64,000 nt of DNA. It comes from Neonectria sp. B-13 (Eukaryota; Ascomycota; Sordariomycetes; Hypocreales; Nectriaceae). Below are positions 43,469 to 54,687 of the stretch, in pieces. How positions within the stretch are numbered: the first letter of the stretch is position 1; every line of letters begins with the position of its first letter. Where the stretch lies: contig NOKP01000001.1 of NCBI GenBank assembly GCA_002682825.1, forward strand, positions 1,762,464 through 1,826,463, read 5' to 3'. Both the position numbers and the translations under genes were made by a program. Below the pieces are notes generated by a model, which searched no databases, had not been told where the DNA came from, and was given only the letters and a program-made list of their open reading frames with translations.

Positions 43469-46070
43469 TTTTCAGCGGCTCTTGGCGGACGGTGCACGGA
43501 AAACTCGCGAGACAGAGGCTATCCTTTTATTTTTCCTTTGTGCTGAATACCAAACGAAAGGGGGAGAGGGAGTTTGTCAGGCGGAGGGTTTCGTGACATA
43601 GCCCAGCGGAAAGGAGAAAAAGTAGTTACACCCCTAGACAGGGTCGTTGTTGTATGTTTCCTTACCTTAGTCATGGCTGGATGAGTATGGTGTTTTGTAA
43701 GTATGCGAGAAACTGGTTCCTTAGCATTGTATGTCAAAATATAGCATTTGACGCCGAGCCTACGTCGAGCTGCATGTTAGTGAGCTCCTAAACAATCCGG
43801 TGAGTTACCTAGTCTACGTAAGTAGCATCGAGTCAAGTATCGAGGTACTTCGTATTTCGGGGGCCAACCATTGACTTTGCGGGGTAGACTACTAACAACT
43901 CGGGAAAATTACGGTTTCTGATTTGAGACCGAGTCTAATAGGTCTTTGTTGTGGCTTGACCTCGGGCCTGAGCAGCGATGTTGCGACGCACATGTGTACG
44001 AGTGATTGATTCCCAGGATACGCGGACGGGGCTCATCAGCCTGCATACCGGTACCCCAGCATGCCTCACTCACTCCATTGCCTCAGCTAGGTACGAATTG
44101 CTAGCTGGCTTCCCTGGCGTCTACATACCCTTTTCCTTTTCCCCCTCGTCGTCCCCATGCATACTTCCACGTCTCTTGGCACTAAGCCATAGGCGGGAGG
44201 GGGGGAAGTCAATCGGCTCGACCCAGCGATCGGGTGCGTGACATGCCGCCGGGTCTATGATGGTATGACGGGCGGACGACCAGACAACCTTGGCTCGATT
44301 GCAGCGTTTTGTTTCAGCAGATTCGAGCCACCACAGGGCCTAGACGCGGCCGTCACAATGGACCGCTGTGGATGAATCATGGCACTGACTGACGAGACTC
44401 CACCATAGCTCGGCTTCAGAGGATGCGATGCGCGGGAGCCTCCATGTCAGCAGCATGGCAAGCTCTCCCTTCCATTCCAGGCGATGCCATTGAAAGCCGG
44501 TCCAACTCTGTGCCTCCGCCTCTGGTTTCTCCCACATCCCATCTTGGACGCCTCTTTCCACAATTGACGTGTTAACAAGCTTCCCGCCTCACAGCCCCGA
44601 GCTTTTGTTTGGTCAGCCTGGCGCAGAGTGTGAGAGCCGAGAGCTGCCACTGTATGTCCCCGTGGCCCAGACCTCTTCTGCCGTCTGCACCTCTCCGTTT
44701 CCGTCTCCATCTCCTGTAATTGTTTCCTCTGCTCTTCTCTCTCTCTCTCTGTCTCTCTGTCTACACCAGTAGGTCATTCACCGACAATCGCCCAAGGCGA
44801 AGAACGTCCATGCTGCCAACCCACCCCGCTATCCCCCCCGCCAGGTCGCTCATCATCAAGCGCAACGGAAGAGTCCCGCCGCATCATCCCATCGGCCCAG
44901 TCTGCGGACGCCGCTGAATCCGGGCGCGCAGGGAAAAAGAGGGGCAGAACAGAAGCTTGGGAAAGCTACTCGCGCAATAAGCCTCGCGAGTGCAATCCAG
45001 GCGGAAAACAGGCCAACAGGAAACTCGATCGCCTGGTGCCTCCGTTTTCAGCCATCAACGAAGCCGAGAGTCGTTGTCGCAGCTTTGTTGAGGTCGCGAC
45101 GGTCTCGGATCGACCCAATTGCCGCTGTGGAATGTGCCAAGGTCGAACGGGCTTTGTTTGTTTGTTCGCGGTTCACAGCTTCCAGCAGCACCAAGCAAGC
45201 TCTCGACGAAGCACACCACCAGGACCGTGACCACCCAACTGGACGCCCACACACACCCCCTACTTAGTTACGGAAAAAGCCACCAGCCAATTCCTCTCTC
45301 GTCTGCAACTAAGTTACGTTCTGTCGATTCTACCTGAGCCAAGCCAGCAGCGTCCGTGCTAGGCTGACCCTTTACTTTTGGCTTTGCCGCGGCGTTAGCA
45401 GCTGAGGCTGGCTTTTGGCCGCACGCCTGTTAGCGATCTGAGCTTCGCGAGAGTTCCACAAAAGGCCTCCGCAACGCACCAAGTACCTCATACATAACTT
45501 AGTACTAGGTCCAGGTTCCAGGTCCAGGTTCCAGGTCCAGGTGCAGCTCCGTGAGCTCACTGACTGACACACCCCCGCCACCACAGCAGCTTCAAGGGCG
45601 AAACCAGCTGGAGGCTTGAATCCTCCTTGCCTCCCACCTGCTCCCTTCTCCCTCCACTTCTCCCGCTTTGCGTTGGCTGGGGACCTGGAATCGGAAACGA
45701 AAGCGCCTTTGGCTGAGCTGTTCCTGCTGTTTCTCAACCCATTGCTGCCATCTACCTTACCTTACCTTACCTTACCTTGCCTTGCCTTGCCCTACAAACA
45801 TCCTGCTGTACTTCCCTCCTTCACCCACACACCCACCGACGGATCCGGCAAACGCTGCGATCTGCAAGAGCTCTCCCTCAATCCGGATTCCCTCCCCTCC
45901 GCTGCGCTCTCTTGCTCTCTCTCTTGTCACCTCTCTCCCCGCTTCCATCTGCCCTCTCTTTCACACACCCCCCCTCACCCTCTCTTCCCTTCCCCACCAG
46001 TCGCGCTCTCTGCCCCCCTCTCCCTCTCCCTCTCCCTCCCTTTCCCTCACGCCCTCTAACCAACTGCCCT
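43469..46070. other. Intergenic and probable long leader of the PKA gene
   Basis: 2.6 kb with no coding signal. From about 45600 the plus strand becomes strongly pyrimidine-rich (CTCTC, CCCTCTCC runs up to 46060). Such CT-rich leaders are common in fungal genes that are regulated or highly expressed. CCAGGT repeats lie at 45510-45541. Confidence 0.55.
45756..45790 (+). repeat. CTTAC/CTTGC pentamer array
   Basis: Seven tandem pentamers: four CTTAC followed by three CTTGC, about 280 bases before the PKA start codon. Confidence 0.85.
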
Positions 46071-47913
46071 ATGCCTTCTCTGGGGTTCCTCAAGAAAAAG
46101 CGGACTAGGGACGGCAACTCTGACCCATCGGCTTCGAATCCCACCAGCCCCGTCACGCCCACCTCGTCCGCCCGGTCTACGTCCTTCTCCAGGCCCTTTA
46201 GTTCGCTACTACCGCGCTCCTCCACGACCTCGACTTCCTCCCCTGTCTCGACTTCGACCTCGAACGCTCAAACCCACTCTCAACCTCAAGCTCAGCCTCC
46301 AGCTCAAGCTCAACCTCAACCTCAACCTCAGGTCCAATCCATCCCTCCTCCTTCCGCCCCGGCGCACGCGCATCCTACCGCGGCCACAGAGGCCGATCGC
46401 CAGCAGATGAATTCCGTCAACGTCCACCCTCCTTCATATCCGGCGGGCGTTTCAATGCCTCACGATCCTCAGAATCTCCCTAGTATCAGCAACCTCATCA
46501 ATCCCCAGCATGACGCCTCAGGCATATCATACCCCAACTCCAACAACTCCCGCTCCCATTCGCCCTACCCGATAGACTCGCGATCCGTCCAGACCGCCAG
46601 CCCCGGCTCCGACCCAGCTCCCTTCCAATCACAACACAACCAACAGCAAGCCCTGCCTCCATCAACCATGCAACCTACTCAGCTTGTCGAGCCGCAGCAC
46701 CAGCAGCAAGTACAACAACCCGCGTTCCAACAGCAAGCCACCAATGGCTCCCAGCCGCGCATCACTAAGGGCAAGTATTCGTTGGGCGACTTCGATATTC
46801 TGAGAACCCTCGGTACTGGTAGCTTCGGGCGAGTTCATCTGGTCCAGTCGAAGCACAACCAACGGTTCTATGCTGTCAAGGTGCTCAAGAAGGCCCAGGT
46901 CGTCAAAATGAAGCAGGTCGAGCACACCAACGACGAGCGGCGCATGTTGAGCGATGTCAAGCATCCCTTCCTGATTACTCTCTGGGGGACTTTTCAAGAC
47001 ACGAGGAACCTTTACATGGTCATGGATTTCGTCGAAGGCGGCGAGCTCTTCTCCCTCCTCAGGAAATCAGGCGTACGTCTTGACTGGTCTCCGATATTCC
47101 ACGTCTTGTTGGCTAACATTGGATGTATAGCGATTCCCCAACCCGGTGGCCAAGTTCTACGCCGCCGAGGTCACTCTCGCGCTCGAGTATCTGCATTCGA
47201 AAGATATCATCTACCGCGATCTGAAGCCTGAAAACCTACTGCTCGACAGACATGGACACCTCAAGATTACCGACTTTGGCTTTGCGAAGCGAGTGCCAGA
47301 CAAGACATGGACGCTTTGTGGCACCCCCGACTATCTAGCACCAGAAGTGGTCTCTAACAAGGGATACAACAAGTCTGTGGATTGGTGAGTCGGCCCCGCA
47401 AGGCTGATGCCCTTCATTATCTCACAGAAATGAGCTAACATGGATACGTTTCCCAGGTGGTCATTGGGGATTCTAATCTACGAAATGCTGTGCGGCTACA
47501 CCCCCTTCTGGGACAGTGGATCACCGATGAAGATCTACGAAAACATCCTCAAGGGTAAGGTCAAGTACCCGGCATACGTCAACACGGATGCTCAGAACCT
47601 ACTGGAGCGATTGATCACTGCCGACTTGACAAAGCGACTGGGTAACCTGTACGGAGGCCCGCAGGATGTGAAGAGTCACCCCTGGTTTACGGAAGTCACC
47701 TGGGATCGCCTGGCCCGAAAGGATATCGATGCGCCGTACACACCACCCGTCAAGGCGGGCGCTGGCGACGCTAGCCAGTTTGACAGGTATCCTGAAGATC
47801 CTGAGAAGTATGGACAGACTGGTGGAAGCGATGAGTAAGTGGCATGGACGTTTGCGCCGTTGACAGTACGCTAACCTATCACTAGATACGGACACTTGTT
47901 TACGGAGTTTTAA
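46071..47913 (+). CDS. cAMP-dependent protein kinase catalytic subunit (PKA-C)
   Basis: Four exons, 46071-47072, 47131-47384, 47457-47834 and 47886-47913, encode 553 residues. A long Ser/Thr then Gln/Pro-rich head (to about 235, with a [13 protein letters not shown] run) precedes the kinase domain. Motifs: [48 protein letters not shown] with the activation-loop threonine, and [12 protein letters not shown]. The tail YGHLFTEF ends in the AGC hydrophobic motif. It is the effector of cAMP signalling in growth, conidiation and virulence in many fungi. Introns 51-72 nt; donors GTACGT, GTGAGT and GTAAGT. Fungi usually have two PKA-C genes; the long Q/P head favours the main one. Confidence 0.95.
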
Positions 47914-48447
47914 GGCTGAGATTTGGGAGTATTGTGCTTGGGGTCCTGGATGGTTGGGTCGGAGGGTAGACCCTGGTACAAATGGTTGGTCTATCGACAG
48001 CTGAATTGGCGGCTCGCGGATATGGGACGGAGAGCGGCCATTGTTGGAACAGCAAGGCCTGTTTTCTCGTAGTTCTTAGAGTCACTGTGGTTGATTCGCC
48101 CGCGGAAAAGAGATGGAGTGCCTGCGCGCCCTACAAGTGGGTTGGAGTGGGCTATGGGATACTCGCGAAACAGGGCATCATGTTTAGGATAGAGAAGTAA
48201 CCATACAAAGCATAACCTATAGGACCGAAGACGCGAGAACGCAATACACGCACTGGCGCTGCGATATGTGACTCGCCAAGGTCAAGCCGTACAACAAAGG
48301 CGCTGTGTGCCTGAGTTGGAGTTATATGGTAATAAGACATGTGTTCGACCTCGTCCCCTCACCCCCTGGATAGTAAAGACTGATATACAATTCTCCTTAG
48401 ATGGCTCCCGCTAGTTCGTCCCCTGTCATGGCGTAGACTACAATAAG
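47914..48447. other. Intergenic between convergent PKA and VIT-VWA genes
   Basis: About 0.53 kb of 3' flanking sequence; no gene seen. Confidence 0.5.
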
Positions 48448-51400
48448 CTATAGTCTTCGCATGAGACTAGCACATAAAGCTTGAACTTCTTCCTCATCGA
48501 TTGGAGCAAAATCGACTGAGATCCGCCGTTGTAGAGTCGAATCTTCTTCAATAACCGGCCATGTCACAGCTCCATACTCGTTCAGCGACTGTGCCGCGCG
48601 GCTGATGAGCGGATCGAAGGCACCCTGCGTCACCCTCTTAAGGACAAACGTCTTTGCCTTGTCCACCAGGCGCTCCCAAAGTGTTGCGCAGCTCTGAAAG
48701 TCTCGCTCTAGGGCGGTGATGACAGCTAGGGTGAGCGCAACCTTGTCGCGTTCCTCCTGGGTGGCTAAGAGGTTGTCGATGTCGTCGTGTAATTTGTCTG
48801 TCCATTGCTTGAAGTTGTCACCCAGTGCATCGTAGATCGACATGATCTGGCCTTGAGATGAGGCCGTGACCTCGCCGTTGTACCGTTGGAAGGAGATGAG
48901 TCGGCGGACGAGACCTTCTTTCGTGCGCTCTTCTTCCAATTGCTGGACCATGGGCTCGGTTTCCAGCATTGCTGATGGTTTGTGGGTGGGTTTGTTTTGT
49001 GCTGGTACTGGTACTGGTATGGTTGGCATCATGGATGCAGGGAGTATCATGTTGGTGCAAATGTCTTCCATGCGACCAACTGCTACAGGGAGGGCGCCTC
49101 TAGCATAAATGACTCGAGCATCACTGCCTCTAGCATAAATGACTTGAGCATCACTGCCTTCAGCATCACTGCCTTCAGCATCACTGCCTTCAGCATCACT
49201 GCCTTCAGCATCACCGCCTTCAGCATCACTACCTTCAGAATTGCTCCCTCCAAAAACACGCTTCTCAGCATATCCAACCCGAGGCTCAATGGCAAAAACA
49301 CGCTTCTCAGCATATCCAACCCGAGGCTCAATGGTCAACATCTGCCTCAACATGCGTATGGACCCGGAAGAAGAACGAGAACGAGGAGTCCCAAAACTGC
49401 CGTAGCTATACGCACCAAAATCGCTGCCTTTCTCATCGTTGGACTCAAGATCTAGTCCCACAACCGCTTCAATGTAGTTTAGATCCTCGTTTGCTTCGTA
49501 TCCACGAGGGCGTAGCAAGCCCAATTTGTCTTCATCAGTCTGGTCGAGAGCCGGCTCACCAGAGTCTAGAAACGGGTCGACGTCATAGTCTTCAGCAACC
49601 ACCGGTTCTCTGACGAGCACAAGACTGGTCCATTTGGAAACGAGGGACCACTTGCAACCCAAACGCTCCCCTTCGGCTCTGACGATTTCTCGCGATATCT
49701 TTTGGGTTCCGTTTGGATTAAGTTGCATCTGGCTTTGTCCGCGCTGGAGATCACCCAGCAAGGCTCGAGCACCGAGCTTGTGGATCATAGTATCCTTCTG
49801 CTGGAGCGCTTTGATCGGGACTGCGAAGCATACATCTTCCCCAGCTGGGTTGGTTATTCGGATGGCAAGGTCTCCCAAAGATGAATCACTCTTGAGCTTG
49901 TTCTCTAGAAACATGAAAATTCGGTTGCGGATGAACGGACTGAGAGTGGAAGTATCAGCCGGCGACTGTGCGATCTTTTCAGGAACACTAGTGTCGGTTT
50001 GGTCGTCATGGCAAAGGGTGTTTTGGTTCAGTTCGACTCTCATTTGGGCAATGTGCCTGGTTAGAGTGGCACTGAGAACAGCCACAACTCTTGATTCTAG
50101 AGCATGGATACTTGCGTTTGGGATGACTTCGGCATATCCACCCCCGACTCTGGCAATGCCTTCAATCAGTTCATGGCTGACTTCATCACCGATACCAAGC
50201 GAGAAGAACCTCACGCTCCCATTTGAGGAAATCCGAACCTTCTGCAGGAAGTCCATGACGGCATCCTGGTCCCATATTTGACCATCCGTCAATACAATGA
50301 TGTCGGTGGAATCAAATTCGCCTCTCGTTGCGACGACTTCTTTCAACACCGGAAGCAGATCAGTGCCTCCTAAGTCAGAGTTGAATTCGTGTGAGACGTA
50401 ATCAAGAGCTCGCTGTAGAGACTCCTCGGAGTAGATTTTGGACTCCTGCCAAAGAGACTCGAAGGTGGATCCGAAGGACCATATGTTGAAGTTCGTGTCC
50501 TCTGGAAGGCCCCTGAGGAAGAAATGCGCAGCTGATTTGAGTGCTTCCATGTTGTCTTCCATGCTGCCCGAGCGGTCTGCAATGAAGACAACCTCCGAAC
50601 TTTGAGGTTTGGTCTGTTGGTTCTTGAGCATGAATTTCGGCGGGACGGTGAGCATGATTGCCTGGTGATTTTCGAGTGATGGGTGAGTCTCGACAACAGC
50701 GTGCGGGCATTCCAATCCGGAATCCGGACGAGTGTAAATCTCCAGAACAAAGTCCTTTTCTAGATGCGTGACATGATCTGGGAGGCTAACGAGGGCAGCT
50801 TTTGGATCTTTCGTCTCGCTCCCTTGAGCAAACGACGCCCAGCTCTGGTGGTTTGCCGATCCAGTACCATACTCGACTTGGACATCGTGGGATGTGCTCT
50901 TGATCGAGATGATATCCTCGGGTGCTAGGACATCGATTTGCATGCTTAGCTTTCGCAGCACTGAGGTGGATGGCAACGCATCCTGGAGGCTAGCCGGGAC
51001 GGTGCCATAGCGAGGTGCCACGCTCAACGGAAGTGTGAAGGTGGCGAGACAGTTCTCGGAATAAAACCCGTACTTGAGAAGAACGATAAAAGAGATGTGG
51101 GCCTTCAGACGAATATTGGCAGGGATGTTCCCGATGGAAGTGGTGAAGACTTCAGGAGTGTGTTGGTCAAGCAGGCCGGCCGTTCGGTTCCTTCGGCGGT
51201 TTCTATCGTATATGTCACGTGCCTCCTCTTTGGGCTTCACGGTCCCTTTGAGGACCTTGTCTCGGCCAATCTGGCAGTCAAAATCTGTCACCAGACTCCC
51301 AGACGGGAGGGGGAAGGTGTACCTGGCCTCGGGGATCACTTGGCTGGTAGTGTTGACGAAGAGATGGGTGATGGCCACTTTTGCGGTATCTTGGAGAATG

Positions 51401-51690
51401 CGAATCGCCACAGATGCTGAAATTGGATGCAAGAAACCGTCACTCTCGGGAGAACTCTTGAGAAGATATTGCGCTTGGCTTCCAGGTTGGTAAGGATCCG
51501 GCTGATGAGGGCCAGGTTGTTGAAAGGAAACTTGGTCTTCCGCAGCTGTGTGAGCAGCTTGAGGCACGCCTGAAAGGTCATTTGGGCGGTGGACACTCCG
51601 CATAGTAACATGGGAAACGCCAAGGTTTGCGAGCTGTGGCGGAGGTGGTTCCCGGGGATCCCACCGGATACCAGGCCAGTTTGTTCCCAT
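48448..51690 (-). CDS. VIT and VWA domain protein with internal tandem repeats
   Basis: A single exon of 1080 residues starting at ATG 51690. A VIT domain spans about 80-210 (ATV-type strand AITHLFVNTTSQVIPEARY, FPLPSGSLVTDFDCQIG, EARDIYD). A VWA domain spans about 365-535 with an intact MIDAS: DRSGS at 372-376, a later threonine in GGTDLLP, and the aspartate in VLTDGQIWD. A C-terminal region follows with a helical end. This VIT-VWA order matches inter-alpha-trypsin-inhibitor heavy chain and PARP4-type proteins; fungal members are of unknown function. No signal peptide, so it is probably cytoplasmic and metal-dependent protein binding is likely. Residues about 783-865 are made of three tandem repeat types. 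Confidence 0.85.
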   Translation of the reverse strand: MGTNWPGIRWDPREPPPPQLANLGVSHVTMRSVHRPNDLSGVPQAAHTAAEDQVSFQQPGPHQPDPYQPGSQAQYLLKSSPESDGFLHPISASVAIRILQDTAKVAITHLFVNTTSQVIPEARYTFPLPSGSLVTDFDCQIGRDKVLKGTVKPKEEARDIYDRNRRRNRTAGLLDQHTPEVFTTSIGNIPANIRLKAHISFIVLLKYGFYSENCLATFTLPLSVAPRYGTVPASLQDALPSTSVLRKLSMQIDVLAPEDIISIKSTSHDVQVEYGTGSANHQSWASFAQGSETKDPKAALVSLPDHVTHLEKDFVLEIYTRPDSGLECPHAVVETHPSLENHQAIMLTVPPKFMLKNQQTKPQSSEVVFIADRSGSMEDNMEALKSAAHFFLRGLPEDTNFNIWSFGSTFESLWQESKIYSEESLQRALDYVSHEFNSDLGGTDLLPVLKEVVATRGEFDSTDIIVLTDGQIWDQDAVMDFLQKVRISSNGSVRFFSLGIGDEVSHELIEGIARVGGGYAEVIPNASIHALESRVVAVLSATLTRHIAQMRVELNQNTLCHDDQTDTSVPEKIAQSPADTSTLSPFIRNRIFMFLENKLKSDSSLGDLAIRITNPAGEDVCFAVPIKALQQKDTMIHKLGARALLGDLQRGQSQMQLNPNGTQKISREIVRAEGERLGCKWSLVSKWTSLVLVREPVVAEDYDVDPFLDSGEPALDQTDEDKLGLLRPRGYEANEDLNYIEAVVGLDLESNDEKGSDFGAYSYGSFGTPRSRSSSGSIRMLRQMLTIEPRVGYAEKRVFAIEPRVGYAEKRVFGGSNSEGSDAEGGDAEGSDAEGSDAEGSDAEGSDAQVIYARGSDARVIYARGALPVAVGRMEDICTNMILPASMMPTIPVPVPAQNKPTHKPSAMLETEPMVQQLEEERTKEGLVRRLISFQRYNGEVTASSQGQIMSIYDALGDNFKQWTDKLHDDIDNLLATQEERDKVALTLAVITALERDFQSCATLWERLVDKAKTFVLKRVTQGAFDPLISRAAQSLNEYGAVTWPVIEEDSTLQRRISVDFAPIDEEEVQALCASLMRRL
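49097..49334. repeat. Three adjoining in-frame minisatellites in the VIT-VWA gene
   Basis: In order on the plus strand: a 30-bp unit twice (49097-49156), a 15-bp unit five times plus one degenerate copy (49157-49246, encoding SDAEG), and a perfect 42-bp duplication (49251-49292 and 49293-49334, encoding IEPRVGYAEKRVF plus one residue). All periods are multiples of three. Confidence 0.92.
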
Positions 51691-52250
51691 GCTGCTGGTT
51701 GAGAAGTATATGAGATTGGCAAGACTCGGACTTGTTTAAGAGTGTAAAAATATGAATGGCAGTCGTTGCTGGGTTATGAGATGGCTAAGTTGACATACTT
51801 CGGGACGTGCGCATACGTCCATAAGTAGTTCCCAACGCTGGCGAACTGGCGGGAGTTGGGCGAACTGGCGAATTTGGGCAACTAGATACCAACTGCAGTC
51901 AACAGGGTGCCAGTATAGATGTGTTATACTGGTGTGGCAGCACAGCAGTCACAACTCTCCAATTAACTGGCATTATTCGGTGGCTGAGGACGCTGCAATA
52001 CGACCTAAGCATTGCTCCGCCTCTCATGTCATGTGAAGTGCATATGCTCACAGCCTAGGAAACTGGCCACCAACATACAAGGCCACCAATCGTGGCTTAC
52101 ATACCGCAGCCGAGGCAGAATTACAGATGACGAGGAGCAACACCCCAGCACCGCCCAAGTGAGGTCAATTTAAACCGTCTCATCTTCTGCTTTCAAGTCC
52201 CGATTGAATCTATCGAGCGCGAAAGCGACTCCATCACGCTACAGTTCAAG
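51691..52250. promoter_or_regulatory. Divergent promoter, VIT-VWA gene and STAND-type gene
   Basis: 560 bp between two outward-facing starts. A short direct repeat GGCGAACTGGCG lies near 51840-51870. No gene is seen. Confidence 0.5.
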
Positions 52251-54687
52251 ATGGCGTCTCCAGTCTCCATAGGAGACGCATTTCTGATGGCCAAGCTGGC
52301 CCTGAAACTTGGGCAAACATTCACCAAGGGCCGTAAATCGGGCCCGGCAGAGTTCCGAGAGGTCGAGAACCAGCTCTACTCCCTGAGTGCTGCTCTCTCA
52401 GCCTTGGACAAATTCCGAATATCGCAACAGGGCCAAGGAGAAGGCGGGGATGTACTTTGTTCCATGCTGAAAAATTGCCGGGAAACGCTGAGCCATCTTG
52501 AAGCAACCGTCGACAAGTACAGTCGTCTGAGTGAGGAGAAGAACTCAGACGAGTCACCGCGGAAACGATGGCCTAGAAAATTTGTCGATAACTGGAAGAA
52601 GATTGAGTGGACTACTGAGGGCGGTGATTTGGCTACGCTGCGGAGCCAACTCACTGTTCATACGAACAGCTTGAATCTTGTGTTGGGAGTGATGAACAAG
52701 TCAGTCGATCCGTGTCTTGAGTTGATCGCTGTGCTGATGGTGTCTCTAGTTCTCAAACTGACCGGCTTGAGTCCCAAGTCAATGAAGTTGCTGGCATGCT
52801 AAAGGAGATTCATCTTTGGTTCAGTGACAATCTCAAAGATCAACGCGGTTCTACTCAGCCTGTTGCTGATGTACGCATAAATCGGGTTGCAGAACCCACA
52901 TCGTCAGTTTTGACCTTTGAGTTGCACCACTCACAAGCCGAGGGAAGCGTAAACCTGATCTGCAAGACGGTATCTCTTGATCCGAAATGGGATGAGAAGC
53001 ATGCATCTCACGAAAGAAGTTCAAGCTCTCAACATCGGCTGTTTGTCTGTAACTGCAAAGCAAAAGCAAGCTCCGCTGAACACCAGCCGAGGCTTGCTGC
53101 TTTTTGCCGTGAGCAAAACACCAGTTTCGAACCGCAGTAATATATCTAACACACATTCAGTATCGCCGCTTACTTTTCCAATGAGACTGGCTGGACCAGA
53201 GGTGTCTTGGATGATCTACAAAACGGCGGATCGGGCAAGCAACCGACTCGTGTCATTGGTCATTAAGGGTGTCCTGCCTTCCAGTAAGGCGCCTTTCGAT
53301 CCTCAAGGAAGTGCTACTAAATAAATAATAGGGACTTCCGAGTTTGAGGAGACGTTCATCGAGGCTCTTGGGCTGATTCGGGCCAGGGCCTTAGTCCGTG
53401 GAGCCGTAGATACCATGATGGTGTACGAGGCGGATGCAGGCAATGACGCCCGGATTCTTGATCGCATTGGGTAAGGAAGACTGATTATTTGGCTATAACG
53501 TCTCACTAATAGCTGCTAGGGATTTAAACATTTCCCAGAAGGACGTCGAGAGTGTGACATTCACCGCAAACAATGGGACATACACCCGCTCTTCGATCGA
53601 GACGGTTCAGCTTCTTCATTACAAAACACTGAAGAAGAGTGCTTTAATGCTCATATCCTCCCTTCAGAACCAAAAACCGGTGCACTGCGAAAACGCCGAG
53701 ATTGTCATATCTTATAAGCCTACTGATTCGGGCAGTGACGGCGCGGATATTGGCAGAAACGTCTTGTATTGTAGGTACAAAGCCGGCGCCTCCGAGTGTT
53801 GGTTGCCACTCAAAGAGCTAACAGGGTCTAAGTGAAGCACAACACTCGATGCATAGTGAGTTCTGAAGACTTGAGGGTAAAGTTGCAGGCCATAGATTGC
53901 ACGAGTACTGCATCCAGTGGAGAACCACAGCCGGTGATGCGCAATGTCGACGTGAGCTTACAATTCGCCACTCCGGAAGGTCTGTCAACTTGTGCACTCA
54001 ATTTACCTCAAAAACGCGTGTTAATGAGTCTTTAGCTTGCACTCGATTCCGGGATAAGGTTGAAGAGATGCGTTTGGAGCTATTCGTCGTGTCGTTACAG
54101 ACGCCACAATCCCAGGAGAAGCTAGCTCTCAAACTGTGAGGTCCTAGTGATAGTCTCGACTAAAACAAGAGTCTGACTAGGCAAATAGACAAGCGAAAGG
54201 CGTTCGAACCGAGGAATGGGATCTAGGCGACTCTGACATCTCGATCCTCCGCAGCTCAACTACAGGCCGCCTTAGAATGATCGTTGTGAGCCGGGACGGA
54301 CGGACTGTCATATCACAAGTCTGCAAGTTAAGCCAGGCGTCTGAACGATGAGTTACCTAGGCTAACTGGAAACAATAGTAGCAGAAGATTTTCTCAGCCG
54401 TCGAAAGAGCGGCCCAAACTTCGGTTGCTTGACATACGTGGTAGCGATTGTTGACGTAGGCGTGCGCAGCGTGCGGAAGGTGTACAAGTACGACAACGGA
54501 TTCAAGCTTTTCAACTTTTCAGATCTGCAGAGTGAGTTTTGTCTTTGGAGGAGTGCCCTAGTATGAATTATGAGCTGATCGAGTGGTAATGATAGCGGAC
54601 CGATTGTTTGAGCTTGGGCTCGCCTCGATATCTGAGGGGGCTGGGGATGGTGCGCTGGGTTTGCTAGATGGGCCGGGACAAGGATAG
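52251..54687 (+). CDS. Fungal protein with helical STAND-type N-terminus, ten-exon model
   Basis: Exons read as 52251-52699, 52750-53108, 53161-53283, 53332-53470, 53520-53770, 53833-53979, 54036-54135, 54189-54318, 54379-54531 and 54596-54687 (about 645 codons). The N-terminus (MASPVSIGDAFLMAKLALKL ... LSALDKF) resembles the helical domain at the front of fungal NLR/STAND and related proteins. No NACHT, ankyrin or WD40 part follows. The rest is a fungal-specific region (SEFEETFIEALGLIRARAL, RFRDKVEEMRLELFVVSLQ, GRLRMIVVSRDGRTVISQ, RKVYKYDNGFKLFNFSDLQ). Most junctions are canonical. The exon 8/9 join is not: no GT-AG pair keeps the frame, and one base is missing. Reading through the fifth donor gives a shorter 461-residue model ending at 53835. 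Function unknown. Confidence 0.6.

Noticed and set aside
49097..49334. CRISPR-like direct repeats
   Set aside because: Units are directly adjacent without unique spacers and encode protein in frame; eukaryotic context.
53832..54035. Frameshift first suspected at 53832 and near 54020 in the STAND-type gene
   Set aside because: Both disappear with GT-AG introns 53771-53832 and 53980-54035; only the 54319-54378 conflict remains.
54180..54240. tRNA-like GTTCGAACC loop
   Set aside because: No matching acceptor, D or anticodon stems; the segment is coding in the STAND-type gene.
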